NCBI GenBank assembly: GCA_963797765.1 | Contig: CAWCQU010000002.1 | Coordinates: 124,001-188,000, forward strand | Reading direction: 5' to 3' | Source: JBGPTK01 sp963797765 | GTDB lineage: Bacteria; Acidobacteriota; Terriglobia; Acidiferrales; UBA7541 | Length of the DNA stretch: 64,000 nt | In this document: one piece after another, positions 17,380 through 26,693 of the stretch | Layout of the letters: every line of letters begins with the position of its first letter | How positions within the stretch are numbered: the stretch's first letter is position 1 | Program-made: the position numbers and the translations under genes | The notes under the pieces: model-generated | The model's database searches: none | What the model was told of the DNA's origin: nothing | What the model saw: the letters and a program-made list of their open reading frames with translations, nothing else

Positions 17380-20300
17380 CTATACTGCGACGGCCTGCAG
17401 GGCCATCAGCGGTTCCGCATTCACGGTGTTGGGGAGTGCAATCGTCCGGTATCCGGTAAGGGATATGTAGCGGATTCCTGACGCATCCACGACCTCCGCA
17501 TCGAAGCTTCCCTGCTCCGGATTGGAGATAACGACTGCATACAAGCCGCCCTCGACTGCATCCGGTGAACGGCGCAAGCAAACTTGTTGAATGTGCAGCG
17601 GCAGCCCCATTCGTCCCTGCGAGCTCATCTCCAAGAGCCCGGCGGTTTGGAAGCACAGCTCGATCAGCCGTGGCCCCATAAGAGTTTTCTGCTCGACTGG
17701 GTGATGATGATTGGGTAAATTCTTGGCCATTTGGCCGACAATCCGATCTTCGTCGCGCCATGCCCGCCCCAGAACTTGGTACGCGGGCCCGTGGAAATAA
17801 ATGCGATAGATATCCGCGGCTGCAATGACGGATAGTGTCGGCCCGCCAGGCGCCGGCCCGGTCAGAGTTTCCGGCGCCTGTCTTGCTAACCGCACGCGGG
17901 CCGAGAAGTGGGTGGTCACTTGTGGCTCTACTTGATTCGGAAGTCGCCGGCGGCCAAGCAACCGGCAATCCACGACCACCTCGTTTCCCTCCGGATGAAA
18001 TCGCGCCTGGATTGTTACCGTGCGCGGTTCGTTCCGGTAAAACTTAAAGGGTGCGAAAAAGTTTACGTCTTCGAGCGCCGCGACTTGCAAACCGGGAAGC
18101 ATCCATTGGGCTGCTTCCGCAAAAGCCTCGATGCCCATCACGCCGGGCAACACCGGCGTGCCGTCGATTTGATGATCATGCAAGAATGGTTGAATGGCCG
18201 GGTTCAACGTCGTCTCAATGGTGAGACCGTGAGAGAGGCTCATGCCTGTTATCGTGCCGATCATCGGCCCCTGCGCAGGCAGCCCGTTTTCGACAAAGGC
18301 CTGGGCTGCTTTCGGATCCAGCCCGCCGGTCGAGTCCCATTCGTTCAGTAAGGCGCCGAGGCGGAGGCCGATGACGATTTCGCCGCTCGTGCCTCCCACC
18401 GTCAATTCGCGGCGGATGAGAGGAATCCCCGCTTCTGGCGGCAGCATATCGATGCCGGCAAGCTCCATCATTTTAGGGATCGAGCCGCGCGTGGCCATCC
18501 CGATACCAGCCCACGCTGTCCAGTCAATGGCGATGGCGCGCGTGGCGGGCCGGCTGCTGCGGAAGCTCGATGTGATCTTGCACAACAAGTCGTTGGCTGA
18601 GCTGTAGTCCGTCTGTCCCCCGTTGCCGAAACGGCCTGCTATCGAGCTGAATGCCACGGTCGCCCCGAGTGGCATATCACCGATGGCATGCAACAAGTTG
18701 AACCAGCCATCGCTTTTCACGTCGAAGACCAGATCGAATTCGCGCGGATCTTTATCCGGCAGAAAGTGGCTTCGCTCGATGCCTGCGGCGTGCAGCAATA
18801 CGTCGATGTGCCCGCTGCGTTCGCGCACTTGGGTAATAATTTTCGCTACGGCTTCAGCCTCGGTCAGGTTCACGCTGAAGTAGTGTGGGGTGCCACCGGC
18901 CGCCCGGACGGCGTTGATCGCGCTCGCCGCCGCCTGGCTGCGCTCCAATGCGGCGAGTTCCTTTTCAACCAGAGCAGGTGTGGCTCGATCTCCGCGCGCC
19001 TGGATTCGTGCGAAAAGATCGCGCTTCAAGCCTTCCTTGTCGCTTACGAAACGCTTAAGGTCGGGATGATTCGGATCAGGTTCCGGCACCAAATCGAGAA
19101 GGTAGAACGTGCCGCCAGAGGCCGCCGCCAAGTCAGCAGTGATGGCCGAGACGATACTTCCCGCGGCACCGGTGATCACAAAGACGGAGTCCTTGTCCAG
19201 TGTAAACCCGGGGTGGCCGTCGGCCGCAGGCTGTTCTTGCAGACCAACTGTCCAGCGCTGACCGTCCTTGTAGCCGATCTCTACTGCGCCAGGATCGCGC
19301 AGAGTTTCTTCGATGAGCAGTTCGGCGATTTCCGAAGCCTTGCGTTGCAGGTCAAAATCGACAGCTTTAACAAGAACGTCCGTGCGCTCGCGCTTATAGG
19401 TCTTGGCGAACCCAACGACCGCGCCACCCAGCGGCGCGACGGCTCCAGCGTCGTCGTAGCCATGTTGCCCGCCGAGCCGCGTTGCTGCTACCAAAAAAGT
19501 GTTTGGAGCGGCAATCTGCTCGTAGAGGCCGCGCATGGTGGTGTAAAGCGACTTGACACGCACTCGCAGGGCCTCACGCCAGGTTGGCAAATCCATCTTG
19601 CTGAGATTTCCTTCGTTATCCAGTGCAGGTAGCCAATAGACTCCTTGTACAGGACCAGCCGCCAGCCAGCTCTTGAGTTGATCTGCAAGGGCAACCGCAT
19701 CCCACGCAGCGTTCGGCCGAAGGACTTCCACTCCCAGCGATTGGAGTCGCTGGGCGAGCGCGTCTCCCGTTCCATTTTTGTCAGGCATGACTACGACGCG
19801 GCTGCCGGGTCCAAGCGTCACGCCGGTCTGCTTACAAATTGCGAGAGGAGGACGGAGATCGGGTACTGGAACGCGGCGAGGGATTGCGTTCGCGGCATCG
19901 AATGAAGCTAACATGGGGCGCGCCAGCGTGACCGGAACCGCAGTTGAGGATGGAGATGACGCTACGTGCTCCTGCGCGGGCGTATTGCCCACTGGGATTG
20001 CCGGAGAGCTTGGAGTCAAGGCGCCCTTCATTCCCGGCTGCCTGTCGTGCGCGAATTGAATCACATGCGCCAGCGTGGGGAAGTCCCGCAGCTTAAGATT
20101 CTCATCGCGCGGAATGTTGAATGCCGCACGCACCGACGCAAACATCTCCGCCTGTTTAACAGTGTCGATGCCAAGGTCCGCTTCTAGATCCAGGTCCAAG
20201 TCCAGCATGTCTGTGGGATAGCCGGTCTTCTCGGCCACAATCTCCAGGACTTTTTCCTTAATATGATCGTCCGCGATTGCTTGGGCCGCAGAAGGGATGG

Positions 20301-23300
20301 CTGCGGGCGCGATTGGCTCTTCAGACGATGGCGACTGATCCGGGCGTGCCAAGTCCGGCCGCTTCTCATACACGAAGCGAATGACGTGTGCCAACGTGGG
20401 ATAATCACGCAGCTTGCGGTTCTCGTCCCGCGGGATATTGTAGATTTCGCGGATCGCGGCGAACATTTCCGCTTGCTTGACAGTGTCGACGCCGAGATCG
20501 GCTTCAAGATCGAGGTCCAAGTCCAGCATGTCTTTGGGATAGCCGGTCTTCTCCACCGCCAGAGCCAGGATGCGTTCTTTCACTGAATCGGCAGAGCTAG
20601 TTTCGGCCGGAACAACTGCACGAGGCAGCGTGGTTGGTTTGACCTCCTTCTTTGGTTCGGCCACTGTCTGCGCCGGAGCCAAACTGGCCAAGTCCGGCCG
20701 CTTCTCATATACGAAGCGGATGACATGCGCCAGGGTGGGATAATCGCGCAGCTTGCGGTTTTCGTCCCGCGGGATATTGTAGATTTCGCGGATCGCGGCG
20801 AACATTTCCGCTTGCTTGACAGTATCAACCCCAAGATCGGCTTCGAGGTCCAGATCCAAGTCCAGCATGTCTTTCGGATAGCCCGTCTTTTCGACAGCCA
20901 GCGCGAGAATGCGTTCCTTGACGCCATCGCCGGAGACGACCTGCACGGTTGTCGCAGCAAGTGACGGTTTCTCAACGACCACAGCGGTATTCGTCGTTGT
21001 GGGTTTGATTTCTTCCTTCACCACCGCCGGGGCTACAGCCAGGTCCGGGCGCTTCTCATATACGAAGCGGATGACGTGCGCCAACGTGGGATAGTCGCGC
21101 AGCTTGCGGTTCTCGTCCCGCGGGATGTTGTAAATTTCGCGGATTGCGGCGAACATTTCCGCTTGCTTGACAGTGTCGACTCCAAGATCAGCTTCAAGAT
21201 CCAGATCCAAGTCCAGCATGTCTTTCGGATAGCCGGTCTTCTCCACCGCCAGCGCGAGAATGCGTTCTTTGACGGCATCGCCGATGCTCTCTTTCGCAGG
21301 AATTACTGCGGGCGCCGCCGTAGTGCTGAGCTTGGTTTCTTCCTTTGGCCCTGGCGCCGTGGAAACCGAAGCCGCCGCGCCGGATGGGACCGGGCGTTTG
21401 TCGTACACGAATCGGATGACATGAGCCAGGGTTGGGTAATCGCGCAACTTTCGGTTTTCGTCGCGAGGTATGTTGTAGAACTCGCGTATGGCGGCGAAGA
21501 CCTCCGCCTGCTTCACTGTGTCGACGCCTAGATCCGCCTCAAGATCGAGATCCAGGTCGAGCATGTCGGGCGGATAACCGGTTTTTTGCGCTACCAAAGT
21601 AAGCACGTGCTCTTTCACTTGATCCGTCTCTGGAGCTCCCTTTGGATCGCTTTTCACCGCCGGCTTTGGTGGTAGCGAAGAGACTGGGGCGACGACTTGA
21701 ACTTTAGGCGCCGGTTCAGCGACCGCACGAGGCGGCGCTGGAGCCGGTTTTGAAGTGACAACTGGAGTGGGCGGCGGTGCTTGCGGCGTGCGGGTTGGCG
21801 TCGTCGTTGCTGTCGTTGCGGTTCTTGACTCCTGAGCGCTTGTGGAGATCCGCGCGGCCGACGCCTGATCTCGCACGCGCAGGGTGCGGTGCACGACCTC
21901 CAAATCGGCGGCTGGATAGCCCGCGATGCGATTCAGCCAAGCACTCCAAGCGGTAGCATCGGTGATGCGATAGGCATAGCCCAGAGCGTTCGGGCCGGGA
22001 CGGATCCCGTCTTTCGTCTTCACCCAATGCAACAGGACCATACTGATCTGCGAGCCGAATCCCGCTCCCAGGTGTATGGCATACTCGGCGGGATAGCTGC
22101 CGCCTTTCGACAAATTCAACTGTCCCAGCTCGGGATCAACTTCTTTGAAGTTGGCGACTGGTGGCACGCATCCGGTTTCCAGCAATTTGACCGCGACCAC
22201 ATCTTCGATGCCCGTGCCCATGGCGTGACCGGTGAAACCCTTGGTGTTGGCGATCACGATGCGATCCGCGACGTCGCCGAAGACCAGACGAAGCGCGTGG
22301 ATCTCGGCGGAGGCGCTGCCGCCGCGCGCCGGGGTGTAGGTTTCGTGGGAAACGAAAACTGTCTTTGGCGCGATTTGGCGACGCGAAATGCCGCTGCCCG
22401 CTTCGGCTTTGGCGATCAGTGTCTCCATCACTTGGCCGATGTGCTGGACATCAAGACGAGTGCCGTGGAACGCGCTGTTGTTCGTCGTGGTGGACAACAC
22501 TTCGCAGATGGGCTGTATTCCACGTTCACGCGCGGCTTTGGCGCTTTCCACCACCAATGCTGCGGCGCCCATGCCGATAATCATGCCGTGCCGGCGGCGG
22601 TCAAAGGGAATGGCGGCGTCTGCCACCACTTCGTCGGTGGCTGCCGCTCCAGTGGCCAGGAAGCCTGCGCCCATCCAATCGATCAGATGATCGGAGGTAA
22701 CGTCGTCGGCCGAGACGACGATCACCCGGCTGCAGCGCCCGGCATGAATCCAGTCCTGCGCCAGTCCCACGGCTTGCGCCGTGCTCGCGCAAGCAGAGTT
22801 GATTTGAGTGTTGGGACCGCGGGCGCCGATGAATTCAGCAAACTGCGAATGTCCCATGGACAAGACGCGGAGCAAAAATCGCCGCTCGAAGACATACGGT
22901 TCTTTGTCGATGGCCGCGCGCAGATCGTCGATGCGCCGCTTTAGCTCCTGCACCAGATTGGAATGACCGTTCCCTTCGATCGCCCCGGCGACCAGGCCTT
23001 CGAGCATGGCCAACTGCTCGCGACGTTCATGGTCGGCGTAATAGCGCGCCATCTCATCCGCGAACGAGTCGTATCCGGGGAAGGCGGAAGCAAAAATCAC
23101 ACCCGTATCGTCACGTAAAGCGTCGGGCAGTCCCCAGCGCTCCGGCAATTGCGTACCTTTGGTGGTGGTCTTATAGCGCATGACCAGCGGAATGCCGGCG
23201 TCGCGCAGTGCGTCAATGCCCACGGCGATCGCCAGTTGGGTGACACGGTCGAGTGCGGCTACTCGTTCGGAGGAAATTCCGAATTCATCTTCCAGATTGA

Positions 23301-26300
23301 AAGCGCCGCCACGGCCCGCCAGCTTGATGACGTCCGCGACATCCGTGAGGGTCTCGAACCTGGCTTCGCCGTTCGCACTCTTCACCAGGCGCGTGATGTG
23401 TTTGTCCAGCATGGCGCTCCGGAAGCGAGCGGGGATCAGGTCGATGAACTGATCGCCCCGCAGAATGCGGCCGATATTGCCGTCATCGAAAATGTGCTCG
23501 GTTCCGGGCAGGCCTAACGCCGCACCCGTGATGACCACCGGATCGGAGGTGGAGACGCCATTCTGGCCATGGTAGATCTCGAAACCGCGATCGAGAACAT
23601 CGGCGAATAGACGGCCGAGTTGGTTGTAGCGATCACCGTTGGACGGCGTGGCTGGTGTGGAGGAGCCTGGTGCGGCAGAAGCGTTTGTCACGGACGCTGC
23701 CACTGAGGCTGGCTTAGGAGTTACCGCAGGCAAGGAAACAGCCGGTGCAGCTGCCACCGAAGCTTCGCGCAAAGCTTCCGCGGAGCCGCGGCCGAGTCCC
23801 GCCGCATAAAGACCGCAGAGCGCCTGGTTGAAGGAGACGAGATCACCGACTTTCGGATGATTGGTAAACAACGAAACCACATCGCTGTGGCCGCCGAGCA
23901 CGTCTTCGGCAAATCCCTGCAAAGCCTTCTTAGGTCCAACTTCGACGAAGATGCGCGCGCCGGCATCGTACAGCGTGCGCAGACCCTTAACAAATTGCAC
24001 GGGAGAGGCGACCTGCTGCGTGAGAATGTCCAGCATTTTAGGCACGACGTCTGGCCCCGTGGGATAAAACTCGCCGCTTGTGTTGGCGACGATGGGCAAA
24101 CGCGGCGATTGCAGGTGCAGGTGCTCCAGAACATGCCGCAACGGCTCGCTCGCTCCCGCCACGATCGTGGTATGGAAGGCGTGGCTGACCGGTAGTGCAG
24201 ATACTTCATAGCCAGCTTTTTGGAAAGCTTCCATGGCCTGCTCGACTGCTTTACTGGCGCCGCCGATGACCGCCTGGCGGCTGCTATTGAAGTTTGCGAT
24301 CACGACATAGCCATCGATCGTCATGAGAATCCGCTCAACTTCTTCCAACGGAGCAAACACTGCGGCCATGCGGCCGTTGTCCTCGGTCGCGACGCTGGTC
24401 ATACCGCGGCCACGAGCGCTGACGGCTTCGAGCGAGTCCGTAAAGGGGAGAGCACCGGCGGCCACCAGCGCTCCGTATTCGCCCAAGCTGTGTCCGATCG
24501 TGAAGTTGGGTTCGATGCCGTAAGCGGCCAGAAGCCTGGTCAGCGCGAGGTCGATTGCCAGAACGGCGGGCTGAGTGATCTCGGTTTGGCGAAGATCGTC
24601 TTCCGCCTTGGCAACGGCAGCAGTGTCGGATTGGTCAACGAAGATGAAATTGCTGAGCGGCTTGCCGAGCAAAGGCGTCATGACGCGATCGGCTTCGGCA
24701 AAGGTCTCAGCCACAATCGGCTCCGTAGCCCGGATCAGTTGGAGCATGTTCGTATACTGCGAGCCTTGGCCGGTGTACATGAAGGCGACCTTGGGAGCGG
24801 GACCGTGGCCCCGGAAGATGCCTTGTGCCCGCAGAGCTTTCCACACCGCCGGTTGATTGGCTGCCAGTCCTTTGAGTGCATTGCCAGCTTTGTCCGCAAG
24901 TTCAGTGGCGTTCGCATAGTCGATGGCGATGCGCTCGGGCGCGCGGAGATCGGATTCAGCTGGGGCAGTTGGCACGGGTGCTCGGCCTGCTTTCGCGTCC
25001 TTCTCCACCGCGCGCAGACGCTCGACGAGCGCGGCTTCGGAAGCGGTGCCGATTACCAGTGCTCCACGTAACGGAGCTTTACAACAAGAAGAGTTAGAAT
25101 CCCGGTGAGCTTCTTCCACGTTCATAATTGCCTCTTTAATTTGCGGTGGTATTTCACCAACCGCCACTGATCGCTTGCCGTTTCCGTTCAGCCTGTGCGG
25201 AATGTATTCCTCGAGGACCGCGTGAAAATTTGTGCCGCCAAAACCAAAGGCGCTCAGGCCAGCCCGGCGCACACCATCTGCCGGCATCGTCCATGGTTTC
25301 AGTTCGGTGTTGACGTAAAGGGGAGAATGGGCAAAGTCGATGTTCGGATTGAGATGCTCGCAACGCACGCTGGGCGGCAGAACTTTGTCCCGAAGCGCCA
25401 GCGCGGCTTTCAGCAGTCCGGCGGCGCCGGCCGCTCCTTTCAGGTGGCCGAGGTTCGACTTGACCGAACCAAGCGCCACGGAGTGCGAAGGGAGATGAGA
25501 ACTGCTTAGCACGTCGATCATACTCTGTACTTCCACCACGTCGCCCACGGCGGTGGATGTGCCATGGCCCTCGATCAACGTCATAGTAGCCGGCGATAAC
25601 CCGGCATTCCGCCAAGCGCGCTCAACAGCCAATTTCTGGCCCAGCGGGTTGGGCGCGGTGATGCCCTTTCCCTTGCCGTCGCTCGATCCGGCTATGCCTC
25701 GCAGCACGGCGTAGATTTTGTCTCCGTCTCGCTCGGCATCGGCCAGCCGCTTGATCAAAAAAATCGCCGTGCCTTCGCCCATAACGAAGCCGTCGGCCCC
25801 TTCGGCATAAGGACGAGTGCCGGTGGCCGATAGCGCGCCGATCTTGGAGAACTTGACAAAGGTCGAGGCACCCATGTTCCGGTCAATGCCGCCGGTGACC
25901 GCGACGTCAAAATCGTTCGCCACCAATCCCTCGGCCGCCGCGCTGATGGCCGCCATTGCCGATGCGCACGCCGCGTCCACAACGTAATTGGGGCCGTGAA
26001 AGTTGAAAACATTTGCAATGCGGCCGGCAATGCAGTTGGCCAATTCGCCGGGCATGGTGTCTTCAGTTACATCGGGGATGCGTTTTGCCATCCGGTCATG
26101 CAATTCGCGAGTGATTTCGCGGCGCAGACTTTCTGGCAGCGCGGCAAAGCTGGCGCTTTCGGCCAATTCATGAGCATATTCCGGAAAGTACAGGCGCAGC
26201 GCGGTGAAATAGTGCTTTTCCCCCGCCATGGCGTTGCCGAGGATCACAGCCGTGCGATCGTTGTCCAGCGGCCGCCTGGGATAGCCATAGTCTTCCAGTG

Positions 26301-26616
26301 CTTCGCGCGTGCAGGAGATCGCCCATTTTTGAGACTCATCCATCGCGTCAACCACCCGCGGCGGGATCGCCAGGTGCCATTTCATGGGCTCCCACACGTG
26401 CTCGCGAACCCAGCCGCCGATCTTTGAGTAAGTCTTGTCCGGGGCGCTGTGGTCGGCATCGAAGTAAAGCGCCGGGTCCCAGCGGTCCGGCGAAACATCG
26501 CTAATGCTGTAGCGGCCATTCTTCACGTTTTCCCAGAAGGCTGAAACGTTGGGTGCATCGGGTAGGACGGCTCCCGCCCCCACGATGGCGATCGCTCGAT
26601 GATTTGTATTCTCCAT
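17380..26616 (-). CDS. Giant type I polyketide/PUFA-like synthase: KS-AT-KS-ACPx5-KR-DH
   Basis: A 3078-residue iterative-type synthase. KS1: Cys217 in DAACASAMAA, then EGHGTST and KSNLGHLKGAAG. AT: Ser710 in GHSLGE, with HAFH near 811, the malonyl-CoA signature. KS2 (about 1000-1560) is divergent but has Cys1276 (INSACASTAQA), VSHETYTPARGG and NTKGFTGHAMG, so it is probably active rather than a chain-length factor. A Pro/Thr-rich linker leads to five ACP domains (about 1664-2195), all with D-T-V-K-Q-A-E where D-S is expected. A ketoreductase follows (TGAAGSIV; SSIAG...TDYSSAN, Tyr2671), then a hot-dog dehydratase (His2815 in HDHQIDGTPVLPG; Glu2986 in LIELCFQ, where Asp is usual). No enoyl reductase or release domain is seen. 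Start 26616 has GAGGGAG upstream. Layout recalls PfaA of polyunsaturated fatty acid synthases, with an added KS and DH. Product unknown. Confidence 0.9.
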   Translation of the reverse strand: MENTNHRAIAIVGAGAVLPDAPNVSAFWENVKNGRYSISDVSPDRWDPALYFDADHSAPDKTYSKIGGWVREHVWEPMKWHLAIPPRVVDAMDESQKWAISCTREALEDYGYPRRPLDNDRTAVILGNAMAGEKHYFTALRLYFPEYAHELAESASFAALPESLRREITRELHDRMAKRIPDVTEDTMPGELANCIAGRIANVFNFHGPNYVVDAACASAMAAISAAAEGLVANDFDVAVTGGIDRNMGASTFVKFSKIGALSATGTRPYAEGADGFVMGEGTAIFLIKRLADAERDGDKIYAVLRGIAGSSDGKGKGITAPNPLGQKLAVERAWRNAGLSPATMTLIEGHGTSTAVGDVVEVQSMIDVLSSSHLPSHSVALGSVKSNLGHLKGAAGAAGLLKAALALRDKVLPPSVRCEHLNPNIDFAHSPLYVNTELKPWTMPADGVRRAGLSAFGFGGTNFHAVLEEYIPHRLNGNGKRSVAVGEIPPQIKEAIMNVEEAHRDSNSSCCKAPLRGALVIGTASEAALVERLRAVEKDAKAGRAPVPTAPAESDLRAPERIAIDYANATELADKAGNALKGLAANQPAVWKALRAQGIFRGHGPAPKVAFMYTGQGSQYTNMLQLIRATEPIVAETFAEADRVMTPLLGKPLSNFIFVDQSDTAAVAKAEDDLRQTEITQPAVLAIDLALTRLLAAYGIEPNFTIGHSLGEYGALVAAGALPFTDSLEAVSARGRGMTSVATEDNGRMAAVFAPLEEVERILMTIDGYVVIANFNSSRQAVIGGASKAVEQAMEAFQKAGYEVSALPVSHAFHTTIVAGASEPLRHVLEHLHLQSPRLPIVANTSGEFYPTGPDVVPKMLDILTQQVASPVQFVKGLRTLYDAGARIFVEVGPKKALQGFAEDVLGGHSDVVSLFTNHPKVGDLVSFNQALCGLYAAGLGRGSAEALREASVAAAPAVSLPAVTPKPASVAASVTNASAAPGSSTPATPSNGDRYNQLGRLFADVLDRGFEIYHGQNGVSTSDPVVITGAALGLPGTEHIFDDGNIGRILRGDQFIDLIPARFRSAMLDKHITRLVKSANGEARFETLTDVADVIKLAGRGGAFNLEDEFGISSERVAALDRVTQLAIAVGIDALRDAGIPLVMRYKTTTKGTQLPERWGLPDALRDDTGVIFASAFPGYDSFADEMARYYADHERREQLAMLEGLVAGAIEGNGHSNLVQELKRRIDDLRAAIDKEPYVFERRFLLRVLSMGHSQFAEFIGARGPNTQINSACASTAQAVGLAQDWIHAGRCSRVIVVSADDVTSDHLIDWMGAGFLATGAAATDEVVADAAIPFDRRRHGMIIGMGAAALVVESAKAARERGIQPICEVLSTTTNNSAFHGTRLDVQHIGQVMETLIAKAEAGSGISRRQIAPKTVFVSHETYTPARGGSASAEIHALRLVFGDVADRIVIANTKGFTGHAMGTGIEDVVAVKLLETGCVPPVANFKEVDPELGQLNLSKGGSYPAEYAIHLGAGFGSQISMVLLHWVKTKDGIRPGPNALGYAYRITDATAWSAWLNRIAGYPAADLEVVHRTLRVRDQASAARISTSAQESRTATTATTTPTRTPQAPPPTPVVTSKPAPAPPRAVAEPAPKVQVVAPVSSLPPKPAVKSDPKGAPETDQVKEHVLTLVAQKTGYPPDMLDLDLDLEADLGVDTVKQAEVFAAIREFYNIPRDENRKLRDYPTLAHVIRFVYDKRPVPSGAAASVSTAPGPKEETKLSTTAAPAVIPAKESIGDAVKERILALAVEKTGYPKDMLDLDLDLEADLGVDTVKQAEMFAAIREIYNIPRDENRKLRDYPTLAHVIRFVYEKRPDLAVAPAVVKEEIKPTTTNTAVVVEKPSLAATTVQVVSGDGVKERILALAVEKTGYPKDMLDLDLDLEADLGVDTVKQAEMFAAIREIYNIPRDENRKLRDYPTLAHVIRFVYEKRPDLASLAPAQTVAEPKKEVKPTTLPRAVVPAETSSADSVKERILALAVEKTGYPKDMLDLDLDLEADLGVDTVKQAEMFAAIREIYNIPRDENRKLRDYPTLAHVIRFVYEKRPDLARPDQSPSSEEPIAPAAIPSAAQAIADDHIKEKVLEIVAEKTGYPTDMLDLDLDLEADLGIDTVKQAEMFASVRAAFNIPRDENLKLRDFPTLAHVIQFAHDRQPGMKGALTPSSPAIPVGNTPAQEHVASSPSSTAVPVTLARPMLASFDAANAIPRRVPVPDLRPPLAICKQTGVTLGPGSRVVVMPDKNGTGDALAQRLQSLGVEVLRPNAAWDAVALADQLKSWLAAGPVQGVYWLPALDNEGNLSKMDLPTWREALRVRVKSLYTTMRGLYEQIAAPNTFLVAATRLGGQHGYDDAGAVAPLGGAVVGFAKTYKRERTDVLVKAVDFDLQRKASEIAELLIEETLRDPGAVEIGYKDGQRWTVGLQEQPAADGHPGFTLDKDSVFVITGAAGSIVSAITADLAAASGGTFYLLDLVPEPDPNHPDLKRFVSDKEGLKRDLFARIQARGDRATPALVEKELAALERSQAAASAINAVRAAGGTPHYFSVNLTEAEAVAKIITQVRERSGHIDVLLHAAGIERSHFLPDKDPREFDLVFDVKSDGWFNLLHAIGDMPLGATVAFSSIAGRFGNGGQTDYSSANDLLCKITSSFRSSRPATRAIAIDWTAWAGIGMATRGSIPKMMELAGIDMLPPEAGIPLIRRELTVGGTSGEIVIGLRLGALLNEWDSTGGLDPKAAQAFVENGLPAQGPMIGTITGMSLSHGLTIETTLNPAIQPFLHDHQIDGTPVLPGVMGIEAFAEAAQWMLPGLQVAALEDVNFFAPFKFYRNEPRTVTIQARFHPEGNEVVVDCRLLGRRRLPNQVEPQVTTHFSARVRLARQAPETLTGPAPGGPTLSVIAAADIYRIYFHGPAYQVLGRAWRDEDRIVGQMAKNLPNHHHPVEQKTLMGPRLIELCFQTAGLLEMSSQGRMGLPLHIQQVCLRRSPDAVEGGLYAVVISNPEQGSFDAEVVDASGIRYISLTGYRTIALPNTVNAEPLMALQAVAV
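20035..21625 (-). repeat. Five tandem ACP-coding repeats inside the synthase gene
   Basis: Five ACP units, spaced about 320-350 bp, with the second to fourth nearly identical at DNA level over about 200 bp each, which implies recent duplication or gene conversion. Each encodes DLDLEADLG(V/I)DTVKQAE followed by a conserved IPRDEN and YPTLAHVI segment. The codons at the phosphopantetheine position are at 21517-21519 (ACA), 21172-21174, 20821-20823, 20482-20484 and 20161-20163 (all ACT): threonine every time. Linkers between units are Pro/Ala/Thr/Lys-rich. Confidence 0.92.
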
Positions 26617-26693
26617 GATGACGCTCCCTCTCGACTGGAATCGGCAACCGGCCATTGCATGTTGGCGCGATGCCAGTCCCACATCTCCAAATG

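Noticed and set aside
17336..17968. N-terminal 211-residue extension of the carboxylase open frame
   Set aside because: It overlaps the 3' end of the synthase gene in another frame, has low-complexity content and no family match; a good ribosome binding site supports the start at 17335.
20035..21625. Regularly spaced near-identical DNA repeats resembling a repeat array
   Set aside because: Spacing of about 340 bp and in-frame ACP domains explain them; they are not CRISPR or a satellite.
21889..22944. 351-residue open frame on the plus strand
   Set aside because: Antisense to the KS2-coding region of the synthase.
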